DNA of 64,000 nucleotides, taken from Kaistella polysaccharea (GTDB lineage Bacteria; Bacteroidota; Bacteroidia; Flavobacteriales; Weeksellaceae). Shown one piece after another: positions 52,691-60,322 of the stretch. The number at the start of each line of letters is the position of its first letter. Position 1 is the stretch's first letter. A model generated the notes under the pieces. The model was not told the origin of the DNA, did not search any database, and saw nothing but the letters and a program-made list of their open reading frames with translations. The stretch lies in assembly GCF_020410745.1 (NCBI RefSeq), contig NZ_CP084528.1:2623098-2687097 (forward strand), written 5' to 3'. A program made the position numbers and the translations under genes.

Positions 52691-53200
52691 CTACAAATGA
52701 TGTTTATATTCTTGCAGTATAATTTTAAACCATTCTGTAAAATTTTCAGGATTTGATTTCATTTCTTCATCTAGCGCATTCATACTGATGTACCGAACTT
52801 CCGAGACTTCATCTTTATTTAAATTAAATTCGCCCGTATAACTTCCCGTAAAGACATGATCAAGTTCATGTTCCCAGAGATTTCCGCCTACATTTGCTTT
52901 GTAGATAAAATGAAATTTCGGAGTGATTTCAGCTTCAATACCCAACTCTTCTTTCATACGACGATGTGCACCTTGCAAATAATTTTCCTCAGCCCGCGGA
53001 TGCGAACAAACTGCATTCGTCCATTGGTTTGGCGAGTGGTATTTATCTGCAGCTCTTCGCTGAAGCAAAACTTCACCTTTGTCATTAAAAAGAAAAACAG
53101 AAAATGCGCGATGCAGAATTCCGTTTTCATGGGCCTGCATTTTATCCATCAAACCCAGGACTTCATCATTTTCAGAAATTAAAACAACTTGTTCTTCCAT
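52691..53200 (-). CDS. idi: Isopentenyl-diphosphate delta-isomerase, type I
   Basis: A 169-aa Nudix-fold enzyme that interconverts isopentenyl and dimethylallyl diphosphate. NQWTNAVCSHPR holds the catalytic cysteine (about 65-68) and the metal histidines, and GAHRRMKEELGIEAE is the Nudix-like helix with the metal glutamates. WEHELDHVFTG carries the second catalytic glutamate region. ATG at 53200 is preferred over GTG at 53206 because a -7 box (53213-53206) overlaps the GTG. The enzyme is not essential with an MEP pathway but common in this group. Confidence 0.95.
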   Translation of the reverse strand: MEEQVVLISENDEVLGLMDKMQAHENGILHRAFSVFLFNDKGEVLLQRRAADKYHSPNQWTNAVCSHPRAEENYLQGAHRRMKEELGIEAEITPKFHFIYKANVGGNLWEHELDHVFTGSYTGEFNLNKDEVSEVRYISMNALDEEMKSNPENFTEWFKIILQEYKHHL

Positions 53201-53205
53201 CTTCA

Positions 53206-53213
53206 CAAAATTA
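53206..53213 (-). promoter_or_regulatory. -7 element of idi
   Basis: TAATTTTG on the minus strand ends 5 nt before the ATG at 53200. It predicts a nearly leaderless transcript. Confidence 0.45.
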
Positions 53214-53359
53214 AGATTAATAAATCTATTGCGAAAATTTTAGACCTTCATTTCTGAATGAATGAAAAATGCAGTTGATTTCGTGCCGACAAGCGCAGAA
53301 AAATTTAGGAATGCATAGCGTTACCACGAATTAATATCCTGTGAATCAATTCAGAGTTG

Positions 53360-53367
53360 TAATTTTG
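53360..53367 (+). promoter_or_regulatory. -7 element of the HAD-like/serA operon
   Basis: TAATTTTG lies 17 nt upstream of the ATG at 53385. No clear -33 box. Confidence 0.45.
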
Positions 53368-53384
53368 CACTTTAAATACAGAAG

Positions 53385-53786
53385 ATGGAATTAGAATATA
53401 AGGATCATTTGAGTCCGATGCTGAAAGGTGATATTAAAAATTATCTGATCGATATAGATGGAACAATCACGGATGATATTCCCAATGAAGAGCCCGAGAG
53501 AATGACGACTTGTGAGCCTTATCAAGATGCTTTAGAAACGATCAACAAATGGTATGATGAAGGTCACTTGATTTGCTTTTTCACCTCGCGAACCGAAAAT
53601 TTAAAACAAATTACCATTGACTGGTTGGATAAACACGGCTTTAAATACCACAGCGTTTTATGCGGTAAACCTCGTGGCGGAAATTACCATTGGATTGACA
53701 ATCATCTCGTACGCGCTACCCGATACAAAGGAAAGTTCACAGATATGGTGGAAAAACAGGTAACGATTGAGGTTTTTAAAGATTAA
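53385..53786 (+). CDS. HAD-like phosphatase domain protein
   Basis: A 133-aa HAD-superfamily protein without a cap domain. The nucleophile motif is NYLIDIDGTITDD (about 19-31, catalytic D24/D26), motif II FFTSRTEN, motif III/IV GKPRGGNYHWIDNH. The LNS2/phosphoheptose-like small HAD proteins have the same pattern. The substrate is unknown. It precedes serA by 8 nt on the same strand. A phosphatase acting on phosphoserine or a related compound would fit that neighbour, but this is inference. Confidence 0.88.
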   Translation: MELEYKDHLSPMLKGDIKNYLIDIDGTITDDIPNEEPERMTTCEPYQDALETINKWYDEGHLICFFTSRTENLKQITIDWLDKHGFKYHSVLCGKPRGGNYHWIDNHLVRATRYKGKFTDMVEKQVTIEVFKD

Positions 53787-53794
53787 GAAAAAGA

Positions 53795-54754
53795 ATGAAA
53801 ATATTAGCAAATGACGGTTTAGATCAATCAGGAATCGACGCCTTGACCATTAAAGGATTCGAAGTTATCACAGAAAAGATACCGCAGCAATTAATCGCAG
53901 ATTTTATCAATAAACATCACATTAAAACCTTACTCGTCCGAAGCGCAACTGAAGTTCGAAAAGAACTTATCGATGCGTGTCCCAGTTTAGAAATTATCGG
54001 TCGCGGCGGCGTCGGATTGGACAATATCGATGTAGATTATGCTAGATCTAAAAACATTCATGTCATCAACACGCCCGGAGCTTCCTCTGCTTCTGTAGCG
54101 GAACTTGTATTTGCTCATTTATTTAGCGGCGCGCGGTTTTTACAGGATTCCAACAGAAAAATGCCAGTCATTGGCGATACTCAATTTAATCAGCTTAAGA
54201 AATCGTACGCGGAAGGAATTGAACTTCGTGGGAAAACAATTGGGATTATCGGTATGGGAAGAATCGGGCAGGAAGTTGCCAGAATTGCGCTTGGTTTGGG
54301 AATGCGAGTGATCGCCGCAGATAATAATATCGGTCGGGCAAGTATAAAGGTGAAGTTTTACAACAATCAATTTATCAATGTTGATATTGAGACAGAACCG
54401 TTAGAAGATGTTTTACAACACGCTGATTTTATAACACTTCATGTTCCCGCGCAAAAAGAGGAACATATGATAGGAGCAGAAGAAATTCAAAAAATGAAAA
54501 ACGGTGTAGCAATCATTAATTGCAGCAGAGGTGGCGTTGTAGAAGAACATGCGCTGGTAGAAGCACTTAACTCTGGTAAGGTTGCTTTTGCGTGCCTGGA
54601 TGTTTTTAATAATGAACCACACCCTTCAAAAGAAATTCTTACCCACCCAAAGATCTCTTTGTCTCCACATACGGGCGCATCTACCGTGGAAGCGCAAGAC
54701 AGAATTGGGATTTCTTTAGCGGAACAAATCTGCAGTATTCTTCAGGTATCTTAA
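53795..54754 (+). CDS. serA: D-3-phosphoglycerate dehydrogenase-type oxidoreductase
   Basis: A 319-aa D-2-hydroxyacid dehydrogenase, short form without ACT domains. The catalytic Arg/Glu/His are in INCSRGGVVEEHAL, NEP and SLSPHTGAST, and GKTIGIIGMGRIGQEVARIALGLGMRV (about 146-173) is the NAD-binding loop. It should oxidise 3-phosphoglycerate to 3-phosphohydroxypyruvate in serine synthesis, though the family is broad. The HAD-like gene lies 8 nt upstream, and a strong terminator follows. Confidence 0.9.
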   Translation: MKILANDGLDQSGIDALTIKGFEVITEKIPQQLIADFINKHHIKTLLVRSATEVRKELIDACPSLEIIGRGGVGLDNIDVDYARSKNIHVINTPGASSASVAELVFAHLFSGARFLQDSNRKMPVIGDTQFNQLKKSYAEGIELRGKTIGIIGMGRIGQEVARIALGLGMRVIAADNNIGRASIKVKFYNNQFINVDIETEPLEDVLQHADFITLHVPAQKEEHMIGAEEIQKMKNGVAIINCSRGGVVEEHALVEALNSGKVAFACLDVFNNEPHPSKEILTHPKISLSPHTGASTVEAQDRIGISLAEQICSILQVS

Positions 54755-54769
54755 AATATTTTCAATAAA

Positions 54770-54800
54770 AAAGACGCCTCAAATTGGGCGTCTTTAGTTT
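54770..54800. terminator. Terminator between serA and mscL
   Basis: AAAGACGCC (54770-54778) pairs with GGCGTCTTT (54787-54795), 8-nt loop; A- and T-rich flanks allow use from both strands. Confidence 0.85.
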
Positions 54801-54817
54801 TTACGTATCGAAAACTA

Positions 54818-55189
54818 TTATTTGCTTTTCAACAAGTCTCTAATTTCTGCTAGTAAAACTTGATCGTCAGTTGGTCCCGCTGGCGCAACTTCTACAGGTT
54901 TGTTTACCTTGTTTACAGCTTTGATCACCATAAATAATACCAGCGCAATAATCAGGAAACTGAGGATTGCCGAAAAGAAATTTCCATATTTCACCCCGTT
55001 CCAAGTAAGTTCTGCAATGTTTTCTGCACCTGCCGCTTTCAAGGCTGGGTTCAGCAATAATGGAGTAATTACATCATCTACAAAAGAGGTGATAATTTTA
55101 CCAAATGCAGCCCCGATGATTACAGCTACTGCCAAATCAACTACATTTCCTTTGAACGCAAAATCTTTGAATTCCTGTACCATTCCCAT
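54818..55189 (-). CDS. mscL: Large-conductance mechanosensitive channel
   Basis: A 123-aa MscL, a homopentameric tension-gated channel that protects cells against hypo-osmotic shock. VQEFKDFAFKGNVVDLAVAVIIGAAFGKIITSFVDDVITPLL contains the N-terminal helix and TM1 (about 15-40). TM2 is around 68-90 (FFSAILSFLIIALVLFMVI), and a C-terminal charged helix (DDQVLLAEIRDLLKSK) follows. A -7 box lies 28 nt upstream. Monocistronic. Confidence 0.97.
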   Translation of the reverse strand: MGMVQEFKDFAFKGNVVDLAVAVIIGAAFGKIITSFVDDVITPLLLNPALKAAGAENIAELTWNGVKYGNFFSAILSFLIIALVLFMVIKAVNKVNKPVEVAPAGPTDDQVLLAEIRDLLKSK

Positions 55190-55217
55190 AATCGTATGTT
55201 TTATTTATTAATTTAGT

Positions 55218-55225
55218 CAAATGTA
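55218..55225 (-). promoter_or_regulatory. Putative -7 element of mscL
   Basis: TACATTTG on the minus strand, 28 nt upstream of the ATG at 55189. No -33 TTTG at the usual spacing. Confidence 0.45.
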
Positions 55226-55335
55226 TTAAAATGCTTTAAAATAACATAGGATTATCAGGGATTTATTGTATTTAACCTCTATTTTCCATATTTACCGTAA
55301 TTAATTTGTAATTTTATTTTACATAAAGAGGTGAA

Positions 55336-56829
55336 ATGAATATTTTTTCAGCAAAGGAAATTTACGAATGGGAAAAATACACGAAGAATCAAAGCATGAT
55401 TTCTTCACTACAACTTATGGAGAGAGCTGCGAAATGTTGTACAATTTGGATCGCCAATCATTTCTCTAATTCATCAGATATTCTTCTTTTTTGTGGATCA
55501 GGTAATAATGGTGGTGATGGCTTTGCCCTCGCCAGACTGCTGTATCACCCAGGATTTAATATTAAAATTTTCACTGATCAAACCCAAGATTTTACCGAAG
55601 AAGCGCTGATTAATTTGCAAAGATGCAAGGACATTTCCGGAATTGAAATTTATGACCTTTCACAACGCAAAGAAATTAGCACTGATAAGAATACTCTAAT
55701 TATTGATGCTCTTTTTGGATTGGGACTTAACCGAAAGTTAGTTGATCCAATCGCAAGTTTGATTATTTATCTGAATACATTGAATTGTAGGAAAATTTCA
55801 ATTGATTTGCCATCCGGATTATTTCCTGACAGTATACACGAGGAGAATGCCGTCGTTTTTTTGGCTGATTATACCTTAACTTTTCAATGTTGGAAAAAGA
55901 CGATGTTACATCCGGAAACTGCTTTTTATTGCGGCAGTATTCAGATCATGGAAATTGATTTAAGTGCGGAGTTCTGTCTTGATAATTCAACTTTTGAAAA
56001 TACAATAGACGATACTTTAATTAAAAAGATTTACCAGCCGAGAAAAGACTTCAGTCATAAAGGAACTTTTGGAAAATCCCTTATTATCGCAGGCACTTTT
56101 GGAAAAATAGGTGCTTCCGTTTTGGCAACTAAAGCAGCTTTGAAATCGGGGAGTGGTATAACATTCGTTCTTGCTCCTAAATGCGGATACGAAATTTTAC
56201 AAACGAGTTGTCCGGAAGCCATGTTCATTCTCGGCGGAGAAAATCATATTGATCATATTGAAATTGAAGAAGACTATGTGATAGGAATTGGTCCAGGTTT
56301 AGAAGTCAACTCTGCAACGGAGAAAGTGTTTTTAAAATTTTTAAAAAATTCAAAAAAACCGATGGTCATAGATGCAGATGCATTAAATATATTGGCTAAA
56401 AATCCAGAGTATTTAAATTCATTACCCCCAAATTCAGTAATAACTCCACATCCGAAAGAATTCGAGCGCCTCTTTGGTGCAACTGAAAATTCTTTTGGAC
56501 GCTTGAAGTTGGCTCAACAGAAAGCTGCCGAATTTAAAATTTTCATTATTTTAAAAGACCACCATACGCAGATTGTTACACCAGATCAAAGGGTTTTTTA
56601 CAACCTCACTGGCAATTCGGGAATGGCAAAAGGCGGGAGCGGCGATGCGCTTTTGGGAATTGTAACCTCACTGATCGCGCAGAATTATTCACCAGAAAAT
56701 GCCGCGATATTTGGCGTTTGGCTTCACGGAAAAGCAGGTGATCTGGCTGCTGAGAAATTCTCTAAAGAAGCGATGCTACCTTCTGATTTAATTGATGAAT
56801 TGGGAAATGCCTTTAAGTTTTTAATATAA
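55336..56829 (+). CDS. Bifunctional NAD(P)HX epimerase/dehydratase
   Basis: A 497-aa fusion that repairs hydrated NADH and NADPH. The N-terminal YjeF/NnrE epimerase domain (about 1-215) has LFCGSGNNGGDGFALARLL (about 49-67) and IDALFGLGLNR. The C-terminal NnrD ADP/ATP-dependent dehydratase domain (about 230-497) has GKSLIIAGTFGKIGA, VIDADALNIL, ITPHPKEFERL and NSGMAKGGSGDALLG. Both catalytic sites look intact. The gene stands alone between mscL and lgt. Family length is normal for the bacterial fusion. Confidence 0.95.
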   Translation: MNIFSAKEIYEWEKYTKNQSMISSLQLMERAAKCCTIWIANHFSNSSDILLFCGSGNNGGDGFALARLLYHPGFNIKIFTDQTQDFTEEALINLQRCKDISGIEIYDLSQRKEISTDKNTLIIDALFGLGLNRKLVDPIASLIIYLNTLNCRKISIDLPSGLFPDSIHEENAVVFLADYTLTFQCWKKTMLHPETAFYCGSIQIMEIDLSAEFCLDNSTFENTIDDTLIKKIYQPRKDFSHKGTFGKSLIIAGTFGKIGASVLATKAALKSGSGITFVLAPKCGYEILQTSCPEAMFILGGENHIDHIEIEEDYVIGIGPGLEVNSATEKVFLKFLKNSKKPMVIDADALNILAKNPEYLNSLPPNSVITPHPKEFERLFGATENSFGRLKLAQQKAAEFKIFIILKDHHTQIVTPDQRVFYNLTGNSGMAKGGSGDALLGIVTSLIAQNYSPENAAIFGVWLHGKAGDLAAEKFSKEAMLPSDLIDELGNAFKFLI

Positions 56830-56834
56830 AAAAT

Positions 56835-56860
56835 CCTCCCAATTTTATTGAGAGGAAAAT
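56835..56860. terminator. Bidirectional terminator between the NAD(P)HX repair gene and lgt
   Basis: CCTCCCAAT (56835-56843) and ATTGAGAGG (56847-56855) form a stem with one internal mismatch. A/T-rich flanks on both sides. Confidence 0.65.
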
Positions 56861-56877
56861 ATATTCATTTTTAATGT

Positions 56878-57747
56878 TTAGTCTGGTTTTGCATTTTCTT
56901 CCTCAGTAATCATTCTGCTTTTAGAAGTCAGCATAAATACAAGCCCCATAATAATGAGAGGTATCGATAAAATCTGACCAGTATTTAAACCGGCGATATG
57001 AATGAATTCATCGCCTTGCGGTTCTTTCAGGAATTCTACGAAAAATCGAATCGACCATAGCAAGAAAAAGAAAAGACCAAATAGCCAACCTAACTGGAAT
57101 TTTTTCTTTGTATATCGGTATAAAACCCATAATAAAACGAACAGTAGAAAATAGCCACCAGCTTCAAAAAGTTGAGTCGGATAACGGGGAACAATTGCAC
57201 CGTATTCAGGGCTTTGTTGTGGGAATAATATCGCAAAAGGAGAGTTATCCGGCGCAGGCTTTCCGATAATTTCAGAATTAAAGAAGTTTCCCATTCTGAT
57301 GAAAAGTCCAGCCAAAGCAATTGGGATTCCCACGCGATCAAAAACCCAAAGTGGATTTTTCTTGATGATTTTTAAACTGTAGTAGAGCGTCGTAAGCGGC
57401 AAAACAATTGCAGCGCCATGACTTGCCAATCCCGCAAACCCTGTGAATTCAAGCTCAGGTTTTGTACGTATCGGTAAAAAAACAGACCAGAAATCTTGCT
57501 GAAAAAGTTCTGGCTGGTAAAAAATAACATGTCCCAATCTCGCTCCGAAAATTGTTCCGATCAAAGTCAAAGTAAAAAGAGGCTCTACATATTTTTCGTT
57601 TACATGGTCAATCCGGTAAATTTTAGTCATCAATACATAACCTAATCCGAAGGCTAAAATAAACATCAGACTGTAATAATGGAGGGTAATAGGACCTAAA
57701 TGAATTCCGGTTGATGGATCCCAGGTGGAGTATAAAAATGTGAGCAT
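56878..57747 (-). CDS. lgt: Prolipoprotein diacylglyceryl transferase
   Basis: Lgt (289 aa, about seven transmembrane helices) adds diacylglyceryl from phosphatidylglycerol to the lipobox cysteine of prolipoproteins. The conserved HGAAI segment (GLASHGAAIVLP), IRMGNFFNSEIIGKPA (Lgt signature) and YPTQLFEAGGYF are present, with the essential arginines and the His of ARLGHVIFY. It is the enzyme that makes lipoproteins such as the YceI, CIA30-like and MsrA proteins of this window. It follows yidD by 45 nt, the usual operon in many bacteria. Confidence 0.97.
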   Translation of the reverse strand: MLTFLYSTWDPSTGIHLGPITLHYYSLMFILAFGLGYVLMTKIYRIDHVNEKYVEPLFTLTLIGTIFGARLGHVIFYQPELFQQDFWSVFLPIRTKPELEFTGFAGLASHGAAIVLPLTTLYYSLKIIKKNPLWVFDRVGIPIALAGLFIRMGNFFNSEIIGKPAPDNSPFAILFPQQSPEYGAIVPRYPTQLFEAGGYFLLFVLLWVLYRYTKKKFQLGWLFGLFFFLLWSIRFFVEFLKEPQGDEFIHIAGLNTGQILSIPLIIMGLVFMLTSKSRMITEEENAKPD

Positions 57748-57792
57748 AATATTTTATTCAATAATTTTAAATTCAAATGATGTTATTTCCCT

Positions 57793-58026
57793 TTATTTTT
57801 TAGGAGGCACTGGATCATAACCTTCACCGCCCCAAGGATGACAGCGCGCAATTCTTTTCGAGCCCAGCCACAATCCTTTGAAAGGTCCGTGCAATCGAAG
57901 TGCTTCAAGCATGTAGGAGGAGCAAGTGGGCGTATATCTGCAACTATTTGGGAGCAGTGGCGAAATGCCCAACTGGTAAAATCGGATGAGGAGAATTAAA
58001 GGAAAGGTGATGATTTTATTCAACAT
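57793..58026 (-). CDS. yidD: Membrane protein insertion efficiency factor YidD
   Basis: A 77-aa YidD. The fingerprint is [20 protein letters not shown], followed by [39 protein letters not shown], with conserved cysteines. The protein helps YidC-dependent insertion of membrane proteins. It starts at ATG 58026; TTG 58035 is an alternative. It lies 45 nt upstream of lgt. Length is at the family norm. Confidence 0.97.
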   Translation of the reverse strand: MLNKIITFPLILLIRFYQLGISPLLPNSCRYTPTCSSYMLEALRLHGPFKGLWLGSKRIARCHPWGGEGYDPVPPKK

Positions 58027-58124
58027 GCGTTGCAAAAATAACTAAATAGTTTAAATTTGTTCTAAGTTTCCAGGTAAACTTCTATTTTTCAGATTTCTTA
58101 GATTAATTCTCAACAATTATAAAC

Positions 58125-59402
58125 TTGAATTCCAATACGCCACTTGCCGAAAAATTACGACCAAAAACTTTAGATCAGGTTTTGGGTCAGGAACATTTGA
58201 CCGGAAAAAGTGGGCCGATTCGAAAAATGTTAGAGAATGATACTTTGAATTCTCTTATTTTTTGGGGACCGCCCGGAACCGGGAAAACCACCTTAGCTGA
58301 AATTATTTCTGAAACTTCGGGTAGGAAATTCTATAAACTTTCAGCCGTTTCAAGTGGCGTAAAAGACATTAGAGAAATCATCGAAGAAGCTAAAAAGCAA
58401 AATCTCTTTTCAGGTAAATCGCCGATTTTATTTATTGATGAAATTCACAGGTTCAATAAATCTCAACAGGATTCTCTGCTTCACGCCGTTGAAAAAGGTT
58501 GGGTTGTTTTAATGGGTGCCACCACAGAAAATCCGAGTTTTGAGGTGGTTTCTGCCTTACTTTCTCGTTCCCAGGTGTATGTTTTAAAAGCCTTGGATTA
58601 TGAAAAATTAGAGGAACTTATCGAAATTTCATTAAAAAAATATAACCAAGAAGCTTCCACAGATTTTAGCATTAAAGATAATGAAGCTCTGATTCAATAT
58701 TCTGGTGGAGATGCTCGAAAGCTCATTAATGCAGTAGAAAATGTATTGAATCAATTTAAAAACTCAGATAAAAAAGAAATTGATAACGAAGACGTGCTCT
58801 CAGTTTTACAGGAAACCATGGCGCTTTATGATAAAAATGGAGAGCAACATTATGATATTATTTCCGCCTTTATAAAATCCATGCGTGGTTCTGATCCAAA
58901 TGGTGCGGTTTACTGGTTAGCGCGAATGTTGGTGGGTGGTGAAGATATTAAATTCATTGCGAGAAGAATGTTGATCTTGGCTTCAGAAGATATCGGTCTC
59001 GCAAATCCAAATGCGCTGGTCATGGCCAATAATTGTTTTCAGGCAGTAAATGTTATAGGAAATCCCGAAGCCAGAATAATTTTGAGTGAAACAGCGGTTT
59101 ATTTGGCGATTTCACCGAAAAGCAATTCAACGTATGTTGCGATAAATGATGCGATTTCTAAAGTTAAAAAAACAGGAAATCTCCCTGTTCCCTTACACCT
59201 TCGAAATGCTCCGACGAAGTTAATGAAGGATCTGAACTACGGAAAAGATTACGATTATGCCCATTCGTACGAAGGAAATTTCGTTGATTTAGAATTTCTG
59301 CCTGAAGAATTAAAGGGAACCTCATTTTACAAACCCGGAAATAATTCAACAGAAAATAAAATTTCAGATCAGCTTAAAAAGAAGTGGAAAGACAAATATT
59401 GA
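58125..59402 (+). CDS. rarA: Replication-associated recombination protein RarA/MgsA
   Basis: A 425-aa AAA+ ATPase of the RarA/MgsA/WRNIP1 family that acts at stalled replication forks. It begins NSNTPLAEKLRPKTLDQVLGQEHL, then Walker A GPPGTGKTT (about 46-54), Walker B LFIDEIHRFNKSQQD, sensor 1 GATTENPSFEV and the C-terminal domain (YWLARMLVGGEDIKFIARRM, LPVPLHLRNAPTKLM). The start is TTG at 58125: no earlier ATG or GTG is in frame and the conserved region begins directly. It is divergent from yidD (98 bp). Confidence 0.95.
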   Translation: MNSNTPLAEKLRPKTLDQVLGQEHLTGKSGPIRKMLENDTLNSLIFWGPPGTGKTTLAEIISETSGRKFYKLSAVSSGVKDIREIIEEAKKQNLFSGKSPILFIDEIHRFNKSQQDSLLHAVEKGWVVLMGATTENPSFEVVSALLSRSQVYVLKALDYEKLEELIEISLKKYNQEASTDFSIKDNEALIQYSGGDARKLINAVENVLNQFKNSDKKEIDNEDVLSVLQETMALYDKNGEQHYDIISAFIKSMRGSDPNGAVYWLARMLVGGEDIKFIARRMLILASEDIGLANPNALVMANNCFQAVNVIGNPEARIILSETAVYLAISPKSNSTYVAINDAISKVKKTGNLPVPLHLRNAPTKLMKDLNYGKDYDYAHSYEGNFVDLEFLPEELKGTSFYKPGNNSTENKISDQLKKKWKDKY

Positions 59403-59423
59403 TTACATAGTAAGACGAAGAAG

Positions 59424-60263
59424 TTAACTTTCAAGTAAATGCTCGTTATAATGTCCTAAATATTTCACGGTTGCACCAATAGATTTTAATTCTTCTAACG
59501 CGTTTTTAGATAAAACCGGATGCCATTCGCTGGCGATATTGATGAAGAAAAAATAATTTCCCAAACCCGTTTTCAAAGTACGACTTTCTATTTTCGAAAG
59601 GTTCATCTGTCTCCAGGCAAAAACCGATAGTACTTGATGTAAACCACCAGCATGATCTTCAGGAAGTGTAATTATTAAAGAAGTTTTTTCCGAAGTTTTA
59701 GGAAAATTCAGTTCCAATACATCTTTAGTTTTAGAAATGACGATAAACTTGGTGTGGTTCTGCTCGAAATCCTGAATATTAGAATGTAGGATTTTTAAAC
59801 CATATAATTTGGCGGCGTAGGAATTCGCAACTGCAGCCCATTTTTCCTGAGGATTTTCAGAAACTAATTTCGCCGCTGCAGCTGTAGAACTAAAATCACT
59901 GGTTTCGATATTTTTAAAATGATCATGCCGAAAATGAAAGGTTTGTCCCAAAGCTTGCGGATGCGAAATAATCGTTTCAAACTGCTCATTCTCAGGATGG
60001 ATCATTAAATGATGGGCGATCGGCATTACCACCTCAGTTTCAATAAAAATATCCTCGAAATCATACAGATAATCCAAAGTCATTGAAACCGTTCCTTCAA
60101 TTGAATTTTCTAAGGGTACAACGGTTTTGTCAACTTCGCTATTTTTAACGGCGTTGAAACAATCCAAAATGCTTGATTGGGGAATTAGTTCATTTTTCGG
60201 GAAAACTTGGGAACAGGCTAACTGCGTAAAACTTGCGTGCGGACCGAGGAATGCGATTTTCAT
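59424..60263 (-). CDS. pheA: Prephenate dehydratase
   Basis: A 279-aa monofunctional prephenate dehydratase converting prephenate to phenylpyruvate for phenylalanine synthesis. FLGPHASFTQLA opens the periplasmic-binding-protein-like catalytic fold, and VVPLENSIEGTVSMTLDYL and SDFSSTAAAAKLV are conserved catalytic segments. A C-terminal ACT domain (about 195-275) has DHAGGLHQVLSVFAWRQMNLSKIESR, the feedback phenylalanine site. No chorismate mutase domain is present. It is convergent with rarA (21 nt between stops). Confidence 0.95.
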   Translation of the reverse strand: MKIAFLGPHASFTQLACSQVFPKNELIPQSSILDCFNAVKNSEVDKTVVPLENSIEGTVSMTLDYLYDFEDIFIETEVVMPIAHHLMIHPENEQFETIISHPQALGQTFHFRHDHFKNIETSDFSSTAAAAKLVSENPQEKWAAVANSYAAKLYGLKILHSNIQDFEQNHTKFIVISKTKDVLELNFPKTSEKTSLIITLPEDHAGGLHQVLSVFAWRQMNLSKIESRTLKTGLGNYFFFINIASEWHPVLSKNALEELKSIGATVKYLGHYNEHLLES

Positions 60264-60322
60264 TTGGTAAAATTAAAAAAGACCATGTAATAGAATTGCT
60301 TAATTGAGGTTTATTTTAAAAT

